Assembly: GCA_964346725.1 (NCBI GenBank)
Contig: CAYFVM010000027.1
Location: 1-32,735, forward strand
Source of the DNA: UBA1715 sp964346725
GTDB taxonomy: Bacteria > Bacteroidota > Bacteroidia > Bacteroidales > UBA1715
Length of the DNA: 32,735 nucleotides
Reading direction: 5' to 3'
Shown in pieces: positions 23,129 to 30,279 of this stretch. A program made the translations under genes and the position numbers. How positions within the stretch are numbered: position 1 is the stretch's first letter; each line of letters starts with the position of its first letter. Below the pieces are notes generated by a model. The model did not search any database, had not been told where the DNA came from, and saw only the letters and a list, made by a program, of their open reading frames with translations.

Positions 23129-25527
23129 AGTTTTATCGACAATTTAAGATTTAACCTTCTTGATGTTAGATAGTTAGGAACAGCGTAATATTTATTCGAA
23201 ACATCTTCAATCCAGAAATATGAAATTTTGTTTGCGTTGTTAAAGAGGTTGAAAATTTCAATTCCAAGCGTCATATTTTGGATGTTCTTGATTGGTCGTT
23301 TTGCCTGAATTTTGGGGTCAACAAGAACAACGAGAAAACCAATATCAAGACGAGTGTATGAAGAAATCGTGTAATCGTCAAATTCTTCATACGTTGCGCT
23401 TGGATTTGATGTTGGAATTTTCGTGCTTGCCATAAACGTGAGATTCATTTTCAATCGTTCACTCCCGGGCAAAAAGTCTTGGAAGAACATGCTATAATTC
23501 AAAAGTTGGTCGTTTGCTCTGCGAATGGTTTCACTTGTTCCATCGGCTAAATGTTCGCGTGCTTGCATAATTGAAAGGCTTGTCCATGATTCTACACCAG
23601 GAACGAATTCTCCATTCAGTTTTGTATCAATGCCTGAAACGTGTCCATTTGCCCTATATTGCGGATAATAAACTGTAGAAACATTGTCAATCGTGTACGG
23701 AATTACATCGCGCAATAGTTTTGTATAAATCTCAGTGTTAAAAACAAAAGGACGTCCCCAAATCTTGAGGTCTTGTGAGTAGCCTAACACAAAATGTATT
23801 GATTTTTGAGGTAAAACATTTTTGTAAAATGTTCCACTTTTGTCTACAAGTTCTTTAAATTCAGCAGGTTGGTAATATATTCCCGTTGCGAAAGAAAGTC
23901 GAGCACCTTTTTCTGTATTTGGTTTTACAAGCAGGCGCATTCGCGGATTTAACAAAAATTTCCCCGAATAGGAGTCGTACGTGCCACGAACACCCATACT
24001 GAGTTTCAAGGTCGTTTGTGCGTTGTTGTTACAATAAAAACGTTTGGTAATGCCTGCATATCCTGCGCTAACTGTTTGTGTGTACGAAATGGTAGAATTC
24101 GCCGTTTTTTTCAGAATAATTGCCGTGTCACAGTAGGGGAGCGCATAGTTGGCAGAATCAATATAGGTCCATTCGTTATAGGTGGCATCGTAGGCCGAAG
24201 AACTCACAGATACACCCCAGTTTATGGCAAAGCCGTCAAATAAATGCTTTCCGTCATGCATAATGGTGACGTTGTTGTTGCGCAGTTTATTGCGTCCGTG
24301 TTCTAGAAAACTACCAACAGCAAGTACAGCAGACGAATCTTCAACGAGTGTTTCTCCGTTGCTATAACTTTCGCTCAAGCGATATTGACTCAGCACATCA
24401 AAATTTTCGTCTTCACTCGCATTGTAGTAGAGTGCTTTAAAATCAAGCCAAGTACGGTCATTCGGTTTATATTTGAGTGCAAGCGAATTTCCTAAATTTC
24501 GATACATATATTTTTCTTCTCCCTCAAAATAGATAGTCATGCGGTACGATTTTACTTGACCACCATAGTCGGTAATACGCTCTTCAGGAAGGAACGAATA
24601 GGTATTGTTTGCCCCATAAATCCAATACGAAATTGTGAGTTTTGGCGAAATTTTGTATTTCATCAAACTTTGAATATCGTAGAAAATTGGTTTGTATTCG
24701 CCAGTTTCGTCAAGCGTTTTCAATATGAGCGATGTGTTTTTGTATCGTACTCCGGTGATTATGCTGAATTTCTTTGATTTATCGGTGCTCTGTACTGTCA
24801 CGTTTGCGTCCATAAGACTAGTCTCGGCTTGCAGTTGAAACTGTTCTACATCTTTGTAGGTAACATTGAGCACGCTTGACATTTTGTCGCCATAGCAAAT
24901 ATCAAAACCACCGCTTGAAAACACCACATTCTCAACCATATACGGATTTATGATACTTAATCCTTCTTGTTTATCCGAGCGAGCCATGGAAGGTTTAAAC
25001 GCTGGAATGCCATTTACGTACACTAAATTTTCGTCGTAGCTCCCTCCACGCACCGAATATTGAGAGCTCAATTCCGATTTGGTGCTAACACCGGCAAAGG
25101 TTTTAAGTCCTCCTTCAATACCCGAAAGACTGATGCCCGAAAGTGCTGCGGTATTGTCTGCCGAAAGGCGTGAGACGTTTTCTTCAGCTTCGCGATTGTA
25201 GGTGACTTTCACTTTGGGGATTTCTACGTTATTTATCTGAAGCACGGGTGAGTATGTATATTTATCTTCAGTAAGAGTAAAATCCTTAGAATGTTCTACG
25301 TAGCCAAGTTTGCTATAGTACACGGTAATTTTTTGATTGCGAGGAATTTGTAATTGATATGAACCGTTTTCGTTGGTTAAAACAAAGTTGTTTTTGTAGG
25401 AAACGGTTGCATACGAAACAGCAAGCCCTTGATTATCAATAACCTTTCCTTGTAGTGTACTCATTTCTTGCGCACAAAGAGTTTGCGCAACACATACAAA
25501 AACTATAAGTATGAATCGTTTCATCAT
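23125..25527 (-). CDS. TonB-dependent outer-membrane receptor with carboxypeptidase-like regulatory domain
   Basis: 800 residues. A signal peptide (MMKRFILIVFVCVAQTLCA) precedes a CarbopepD-type beta-sandwich (about 23-105: LQGKVIDNQGLAVSYATVSY, GYVEHSKDF). The TonB plug is at about 135-230 (GVSTKSELSSQYSVRGGSYDENLVYVNGI, in two adjacent stretches). The rest is a beta-barrel rich in alternating aromatic strands, ending LNLKLSIKL. There is no SusD-like gene beside it and the size is smaller than typical SusC (about 1000), so it is not an obvious polysaccharide utilisation locus. The substrate is unknown. Two ATG codons (25527 and 25524) are equally possible starts. It is first in a unit with the BatA-like gene. 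Confidence 0.88.
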   Translation of the reverse strand: MMKRFILIVFVCVAQTLCAQEMSTLQGKVIDNQGLAVSYATVSYKNNFVLTNENGSYQLQIPRNQKITVYYSKLGYVEHSKDFTLTEDKYTYSPVLQINNVEIPKVKVTYNREAEENVSRLSADNTAALSGISLSGIEGGLKTFAGVSTKSELSSQYSVRGGSYDENLVYVNGIPAFKPSMARSDKQEGLSIINPYMVENVVFSSGGFDICYGDKMSSVLNVTYKDVEQFQLQAETSLMDANVTVQSTDKSKKFSIITGVRYKNTSLILKTLDETGEYKPIFYDIQSLMKYKISPKLTISYWIYGANNTYSFLPEERITDYGGQVKSYRMTIYFEGEEKYMYRNLGNSLALKYKPNDRTWLDFKALYYNASEDENFDVLSQYRLSESYSNGETLVEDSSAVLAVGSFLEHGRNKLRNNNVTIMHDGKHLFDGFAINWGVSVSSSAYDATYNEWTYIDSANYALPYCDTAIILKKTANSTISYTQTVSAGYAGITKRFYCNNNAQTTLKLSMGVRGTYDSYSGKFLLNPRMRLLVKPNTEKGARLSFATGIYYQPAEFKELVDKSGTFYKNVLPQKSIHFVLGYSQDLKIWGRPFVFNTEIYTKLLRDVIPYTIDNVSTVYYPQYRANGHVSGIDTKLNGEFVPGVESWTSLSIMQAREHLADGTSETIRRANDQLLNYSMFFQDFLPGSERLKMNLTFMASTKIPTSNPSATYEEFDDYTISSYTRLDIGFLVVLVDPKIQAKRPIKNIQNMTLGIEIFNLFNNANKISYFWIEDVSNKYYAVPNYLTSRRLNLKLSIKL

Positions 25528-25676
25528 GCAAAAATATGCAAAAGCATTTTGTAAAACGATGAAAGCTAAAATTAATTGTAAGAAACCTGGCTTATAGACA
25601 TTGTCGATTTGCCATTATGTAACTGCAAATGCATATTGCTAATGAAAAAATAGTATTTTTACAAAAAAATCAGAAT

Positions 25677-26198
25677 ATGAAAAAGAGTTTGATTTTGTTG
25701 GCAGTAGTAGTTTTTGCGTTTACATCGTGTAGCAAAAAAAATCCTATCGTTTTTTCAAAAAAATCAGAGACGAGTGATATACAATTATCTCTTGATACTA
25801 ACGGCACGTTTGAATATACCGCTCACAGCACGCAAGGTGCTACATTTAACGAAAAAGGCACATACACTATTGAAGATTCTTTATTGATTTTGCGTTTTCA
25901 ATTTGAGAGTTACGATCAAAACTGTTATCAAATACCATTGCGAAACGATACTTCGCTTATTATGAATTATAACGGCAAAATCTTGTTGTACCCAGCAATC
26001 AAAGAAATTCCAGAATTAGATATTTCTATTAAAACCAATGATTCGTTGATGAATATTGTGTTGGAAAAATATCAAAGAGAGGATTTTGGTACACAAGTAG
26101 GAACACGTTATTTCCTGCAAACTGCTGGCGATATGTCGTTGATTTTCAACGGAAAATGGAAAGTTTCGCCATTCTACGACAGCAAATTGCAGAAATAA
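25677..26198 (+). CDS. Small lipoprotein of unknown function
   Basis: 173 residues from the ATG at 25677. An upstream ATG at 25629 would put 16 non-hydrophobic residues before the signal peptide, so I reject it. The signal MKKSLILLAVVVFAFTSC has a lipobox FTSC (C18), followed by SKKNP. The mature part is polar and beta-rich, with the phrase FNEKGTYTIEDSLLILRF typical of the lipocalin-like or META-like small lipoproteins of Bacteroidota; I cannot assign a family. It ends one base before the convergent YciO-family gene, without a terminator between them. Confidence 0.75.
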   Translation: MKKSLILLAVVVFAFTSCSKKNPIVFSKKSETSDIQLSLDTNGTFEYTAHSTQGATFNEKGTYTIEDSLLILRFQFESYDQNCYQIPLRNDTSLIMNYNGKILLYPAIKEIPELDISIKTNDSLMNIVLEKYQREDFGTQVGTRYFLQTAGDMSLIFNGKWKVSPFYDSKLQK

Positions 26199-26199
26199 A

Positions 26200-26820
26200 T
26201 TAGAATTCAAGTTGTCCCACACCTTGGCGCACTATCTCAATGTCATCGTTGGAGCAATCTATAACCGTTGACGGAACGTTGTGTCCCATACCACCATCTA
26301 TCACTGCATCTACAAGTTTATCGTATTCTTCTTTAATAATTTCAGGATCGGTGTGATATTCTAGGATGGCATCTTTGTGTTTCACCGATGCCGTGAGAAT
26401 AGGGTTCCCAAGCATTTTCACAATTTGGCGACAAATATTATTGTCCGGAATTCTAATACCAACCGTTTTCTTTTTGCTTTTAAACAATTTTGGCACGTTG
26501 GAGTTTGCATTCAAAATGAATGTGAACGGTCCCGGCAAGTTGTGTTTCATAACCTTGAACACGTGGTTGCTCGTGACGCGTGAGAATTCCGACAAGTTGC
26601 TCAAATCATAACAGATAAACGAAAAATTAGATTTCTCAAGTTTAATGCCTTTGATGCGAGCAATACGTTCCACCGCTTTTTGGTTGGTGATGTCGCAGCC
26701 GAAACCATACACCGTGTCGGTGGGGTATATAATAACGCCACCATTGCGCAAAATTTCAACAATTTGTTTGATGAGTCGCTCGTCAGGATTTTCGTTATAT
26801 AACTTGAAATACGTTGCCAT
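26200..26820 (-). CDS. YciO/YrdC/Sua5-family protein (probable L-threonylcarbamoyladenylate synthase)
   Basis: 206 residues covering a single YrdC-like domain. Visible motifs are GGVIIYPTDTVYGFGCD (28-44), HNLPGPFTFIL, KTVGIRIPDN and PSTVIDCSNDDIEIVRQGVG. The N-terminus (NENPDERLIKQIVEILRNGG) and the stretch KSNFSFICYDLSNLSEFS resemble E. coli YciO more than YrdC. The family makes threonylcarbamoyl-AMP for the t6A37 modification of ANN-decoding tRNAs. In E. coli YrdC is the essential enzyme and YciO a weaker paralogue, so whether this is the main t6A enzyme here depends on the rest of the genome. The start lies 13 bases downstream of the end of the SRP RNA gene. Confidence 0.87.
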   Translation of the reverse strand: MATYFKLYNENPDERLIKQIVEILRNGGVIIYPTDTVYGFGCDITNQKAVERIARIKGIKLEKSNFSFICYDLSNLSEFSRVTSNHVFKVMKHNLPGPFTFILNANSNVPKLFKSKKKTVGIRIPDNNICRQIVKMLGNPILTASVKHKDAILEYHTDPEIIKEEYDKLVDAVIDGGMGHNVPSTVIDCSNDDIEIVRQGVGQLEF

Positions 26821-26832
26821 AGAGTTTCATAG

Positions 26833-26935
26833 AAAAAGGGTAAGCTCCTTGTATCGCACCGCTACAACCGCCTACCCTTGCTTCCTTCCGGATCTGGGGG
26901 GGTTCAGCAGGAGCTGGTCGTACAAGACTTACCCC
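26833..26935 (-). ncRNA. ffs: Signal recognition particle RNA, small bacterial type
   Basis: On the minus strand the conserved Ffh-binding domain IV is present: CCAGAUCC, a GGAA tetraloop (26892-26889), then GGAAGCAAGGG. This includes the asymmetric and symmetric internal loops that contact Ffh. The ends close by pairing GGGUAAG (26934-26928) with CUUACCC (26844-26838), followed by five U (26837-26833) as terminator. The length is about 100 bases, normal for the 4.5S-like class without an Alu domain. With Ffh it targets nascent membrane proteins to FtsY. An exact -7 box ends five bases upstream of the predicted 5' end. Confidence 0.93.
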
Positions 26936-26939
26936 ACCG

Positions 26940-26969
26940 CAAAAGTACTATATTTTTCGGTTTTACAAA
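26940..26969 (-). promoter_or_regulatory. Promoter of the SRP RNA gene
   Basis: Minus strand: TTTG at 26969-26966, 18-base spacer, TACTTTTG at 26947-26940 (exact -7 match). The start site predicted from it agrees with the 5' end deduced from the closing stem of the RNA. Confidence 0.6.
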
Positions 26970-27045
26970 ATGTTTTTCACTGAAACAATGCAACGGCAAA
27001 AAGCAATAAATCGTCACTAGAACTTATAATTCATAATTATTTTCT

Positions 27046-27053
27046 TACTTTTG
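27046..27053 (+). promoter_or_regulatory. -7 element of the glycosyltransferase-pfk-murI run
   Basis: TACTTTTG is an exact TAnnTTTG match, 19 bases before the ATG at 27073. The -33 region is A/T-rich without a clear TTTG. Confidence 0.45.
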
Positions 27054-27072
27054 TTTACAAACAATTACGATA

Positions 27073-28011
27073 ATGCAAATTTCAATAGTCGTTTCTTTGT
27101 TAAACGAAGAAGAATCGTTACAAGAGCTCACAGAGTGGATTCATAGAGTTATGACTGCTCATAATTTTTCGTACGAAGTAATTTTCGTTGACGATGGAAG
27201 TACCGACAATTCATGGAAGGTAATAACTGAATTGTCACAAAAATATGAGCAAATAAAAGCAATAAAATTTCGTCGCAACTATGGTAAATCAGCTGGGTTG
27301 TATAAAGGATTTGAAAAAGCACAAGGCGACGTGGTTATCACCATGGATGCCGACTTGCAAGATTGTCCCGATGAAATTCCTGAACTATATCGCATGATTA
27401 CCGAGGATGGGTACGACTTAGTTTCGGGCTGGAAGAAAAAACGCTACGATCCGGTGCTTACCAAAAATTTGCCAAGCAAATTGTACAACGCTACGGTGCG
27501 TATGATGTCGGGTATAAAGTTGCACGACTTCAACTGCGGACTCAAAGCGTATAAACGTCAGGTAATCAAGAGTGTAGAAGTATATGGCGAAATGCACCGC
27601 TACATTCCGGTGCTTGCAAAATGGGCTGGTTATAAGAAAATAGGAGAAAAGGTAGTTACGCACCAAGAACGTAAATATGGCGTATCAAAATTCGGCATTG
27701 AACGCTTTATTCGCGGTCCACTCGATTTGATGTCGGTAATGTTTATCTCAAGATTCGGGAAACGCCCTATGCACTTTTTTGGAGCGATGGGAATGTTTTG
27801 TTTCTTGGTCGGTTTTGTGATATTGATTTATTTATCGTACATGAAACTCGTTATGTTACAATATAATATGACGCAACGACCCTTGTTTTTCTTAGGTATA
27901 GTATGCTTAATTTTGGGTGTACAATTATTCCTCTCCGGTTTTTTGGCAGAAATGATTTCTCGTACATCATCTGCTCGTAATGAATATTTGTGTGACGAAT
28001 ATATAAAATAG
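27073..28011 (+). CDS. Family 2 glycosyltransferase, DPM1/GtrB-like
   Basis: 312 residues. The GT-A domain carries VDDGSTDNSW (DDGS 40-43) and the metal-binding MDADLQDCPDEIP (DADLQD 92-97). Acceptor-side motifs are LHDFNCGLKAYKRQV and the polyprenyl-phosphate glycosyltransferase hallmark ERKYGVSKFGIERFI. Two C-terminal TM helices (about 235-258 and 268-292) anchor it in the inner membrane. This arrangement fits transfer of a sugar from a nucleotide donor to undecaprenyl phosphate, used for later modification of surface glycans. The sugar is not known. It ends four bases before pfkA, suggesting a shared transcript though the functions are unrelated. Confidence 0.9.
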   Translation: MQISIVVSLLNEEESLQELTEWIHRVMTAHNFSYEVIFVDDGSTDNSWKVITELSQKYEQIKAIKFRRNYGKSAGLYKGFEKAQGDVVITMDADLQDCPDEIPELYRMITEDGYDLVSGWKKKRYDPVLTKNLPSKLYNATVRMMSGIKLHDFNCGLKAYKRQVIKSVEVYGEMHRYIPVLAKWAGYKKIGEKVVTHQERKYGVSKFGIERFIRGPLDLMSVMFISRFGKRPMHFFGAMGMFCFLVGFVILIYLSYMKLVMLQYNMTQRPLFFLGIVCLILGVQLFLSGFLAEMISRTSSARNEYLCDEYIK

Positions 28012-28015
28012 ATTT

Positions 28016-29338
28016 ATGTTGGATTTCACGGTTAAAAAAGTAGGGGTGTGTAAGATAAAATCGCCACTTCGTTTGTCAAAAGTTAAAGGAGATGGAATCT
28101 ATGACTTTATAGATGATAGAGAACGAGTGCTTTATTCTTTATCGCTTACAGAAGTAGAGCATTGTATAAAAAATGGTCAACCATTGGCCTCGTTTGAAAA
28201 ACCGGGTCCGAAAGAATCTATTTATTTTGAGCCGGCTAAAACAAAAGTGGCGATAGTAACGTGTGGGGGACTTTGTCCGGGATTGAACAACGTTATTCGC
28301 GGATTGGTTACTCACTTGTGGCACCGATATGGCGTTACCAATATTGTGGGAATTCAATATGGGTTTGCCGGTTTGAATCCTGACAATAAGATTCCGTTTA
28401 TAAATCTTAATCCCGATTTGGTTGATGATATTCATAAAGATGGCGGTTCCATGCTTGGCTCGTCACGTGGCGATCAACCCGTTGATGTCATAGTTGATAC
28501 GCTGGAGCGAAACAATATCAACATACTGTTTTGCGTAGGTGGTGACGGAACTTTGAGGGGAACTCATACCATATACGAGGAAATTTCTCGTCGTGGTTTG
28601 AAGATTGTGGTTGCGGGTATTCCAAAAACAATTGATAACGACATTAGTTATATAGAAAAATCGTTTGGATTTGAGTCGGCATTTGCTGCTGCTCAAAGCA
28701 TAATTCTTAATGCTCACTATGAAGCCAAAGGAGCTCAAAATGGCGTGGCGCTTATAAAACTTATGGGACGCGATTCTGGTTTTATAGCTGCAAATGTTGC
28801 GTTGGCTGTTCCCGATGTGAATTATTGTCTCATTCCTGAACTAGATTTCAGTTTGGTTAATGATAAAACGCAACAAGGATTTTTTAACTTTTTGGAAAAA
28901 CGATTGGAACGTAAAAAACACGCAGTTGTAGTTGTTGCTGAAGGTGCCGGACAAAATTTATTTGATATAAAAGAACAGAAACGAGATGCTTCTGGCAACG
29001 TGCTTCACGAGGACATTGGTGTATTTCTGAAAAATCAAATGATTGAATATTTCAAAAAGAAACAAATACCAATCAATGTAAAATACATTGACCCAAGTTA
29101 TATTATTCGCAGTATTCCGGCCAATGCGAACGATAGCAAGTTTTGCGAACAACTTACCCAAAATGCGGTTCATGCTGCAATGGCAGGTCGTACCGATTTT
29201 GTGGTAGGAAACTGGAACGGTTCTTTTACCTTACTTCCAATTGATGTTGCTACATCACAGCGTAAGATGGTCAACCTTGAAGGTGAATTATGGTGGAGTG
29301 TGGTAGAAGCCACCGGGCAACCAATGGAAATGAAATAA
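28016..29338 (+). CDS. pfkA: 6-phosphofructokinase, long type, probably ATP-dependent
   Basis: 440 residues, about 120 longer than E. coli PfkA, mainly through an N-terminal extension of about 75 residues. Core motifs are VAIVTCGGLCPGLNN (78-92), GSSRGDQ, VGGDGTLRG (174-182), GIPKTIDNDI with catalytic D207, and LMGRDSGFIA. The residue after GGD is G, as in ATP enzymes; PPi-dependent enzymes usually have D there. The residue after GIP is K204, as in PPi-dependent and trypanosome/plant-type enzymes. The G/K combination is known from ATP-using long PFKs, so ATP is the best guess. It commits glucose to glycolysis. It lies between the glycosyltransferase gene (4-base gap) and murI (TAA directly followed by ATG). 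Confidence 0.92.
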   Translation: MLDFTVKKVGVCKIKSPLRLSKVKGDGIYDFIDDRERVLYSLSLTEVEHCIKNGQPLASFEKPGPKESIYFEPAKTKVAIVTCGGLCPGLNNVIRGLVTHLWHRYGVTNIVGIQYGFAGLNPDNKIPFINLNPDLVDDIHKDGGSMLGSSRGDQPVDVIVDTLERNNINILFCVGGDGTLRGTHTIYEEISRRGLKIVVAGIPKTIDNDISYIEKSFGFESAFAAAQSIILNAHYEAKGAQNGVALIKLMGRDSGFIAANVALAVPDVNYCLIPELDFSLVNDKTQQGFFNFLEKRLERKKHAVVVVAEGAGQNLFDIKEQKRDASGNVLHEDIGVFLKNQMIEYFKKKQIPINVKYIDPSYIIRSIPANANDSKFCEQLTQNAVHAAMAGRTDFVVGNWNGSFTLLPIDVATSQRKMVNLEGELWWSVVEATGQPMEMK

Positions 29339-30166
29339 ATGTCAGAACGCCAATATAATATAGGGATTTTTGATTCTGGTTTCGGTGGATTTTCCATTTT
29401 GAAGGAAATTCGTCGAACTCTACCAGAATATTCGTATATCTATCTTGGCGATAATGCACGAGCACCATATGGTACGCGTTCGTTTGAAACGGTGTATAAA
29501 TACACCTTGCAGGCAGTAACCAAATTGTTCGAAATGGACTGTAATTTGATTATTCTTGCTTGCAATACCGCATCAGCAAAGGCTTTGCGAACAATACAGC
29601 AAAAAGATTTGGCACATTTTGGACCAAACAAACGTGTGCTTGGAATTATTCGTCCGTGTACCGAATTGGCAAATACATTTACCAAAAATAAAAATTTGGG
29701 AATAGTGGCCACCAAAGGAACCGTAACCTCGCATTCCTACGAGATAGAAATTCAAAAATTTTACCCCGACATTCATATTACTTCTCATGCATGCCCTATG
29801 TGGGTTCCGCTTGTAGAAAACGGGGAATACGCATCGGATGGCGCAGATTTCTTCGTTAAAAAAGAACTTGATGCCCTTTTGGCTGAAAATCATACTATTG
29901 ATGCGCTTTTGCTTGGCTGCACACATTATCCATTGTTGTTGCCAAAAATTCGCAAACATTTGCCTCAGCACATTCAAATTATACAGCAAGGAAATATTGT
30001 TGCAGAAAGTTTAAAAAAATATTTATCGCATCATAACGAGATAGAACTTTCACTCAAAAAACAATCATCAATTCTTTTTTACACTACAGATTCTTGCGAT
30101 TCATTCAATACCATTGGTGGTACATTCATGCAAGAGTCAATTTTTTCACATAATATTCAGTTATAA
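29339..30166 (+). CDS. murI: Glutamate racemase
   Basis: 275 residues. Interconverts L- and D-glutamate by a cofactor-free two-base mechanism, supplying D-Glu for peptidoglycan. The two catalytic cysteines are C75 in LACNTASA and C194 in LLGCTHYPLLLP. The substrate-binding N-terminus GIFDSGFGGFSIL and YLGDNARAPYGTRS is intact. Its ATG directly follows the pfkA stop, so translation is probably coupled. No clear U-tract terminator follows; an inverted repeat lies 26 bases downstream. Confidence 0.95.
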   Translation: MSERQYNIGIFDSGFGGFSILKEIRRTLPEYSYIYLGDNARAPYGTRSFETVYKYTLQAVTKLFEMDCNLIILACNTASAKALRTIQQKDLAHFGPNKRVLGIIRPCTELANTFTKNKNLGIVATKGTVTSHSYEIEIQKFYPDIHITSHACPMWVPLVENGEYASDGADFFVKKELDALLAENHTIDALLLGCTHYPLLLPKIRKHLPQHIQIIQQGNIVAESLKKYLSHHNEIELSLKKQSSILFYTTDSCDSFNTIGGTFMQESIFSHNIQL

Positions 30167-30191
30167 AACTGTCTTTTTGTGAAACTTTTAT

Positions 30192-30230
30192 AATTAATTC
30201 TGTGTCTTAGTGTAAAAGACACAATTAATT
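30192..30230. repeat. Long inverted repeat between murI and the RCC1 gene
   Basis: AATTAAT (30192-30198), a TC bulge, TGTGTCTT (30201-30208), a 7-base loop, AAGACACA (30216-30223) and ATTAATT (30224-30230) form a 15-bp stem. It is followed by alternating AT, not a T run, so it is a poor terminator by sequence. It covers the -33 region of the following gene, so it may be an operator. Confidence 0.6.
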
Positions 30231-30235
30231 ATATA

Positions 30236-30243
30236 TATATTTG
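30236..30243 (+). promoter_or_regulatory. -7 element of the RCC1-repeat gene
   Basis: TATATTTG matches TAnnTTTG exactly and lies 36 bases before the ATG. The -33 site falls inside the inverted repeat and has no TTTG. Confidence 0.45.
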
Positions 30244-30279
30244 TAGTTCTCGTTTTTGTAAAAATTTAAACTTACCGCC

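Noticed and set aside
23125..25527. SusC-type polysaccharide utilisation locus
   Set aside because: There is no SusD homologue, glycoside hydrolase or dedicated regulator nearby, and the receptor is shorter than SusC proteins.
25629..25676. Upstream ATG start of the lipoprotein
   Set aside because: It would place 16 polar residues before a clear lipoprotein signal peptide; the ATG at 25677 gives a normal signal with lipobox.
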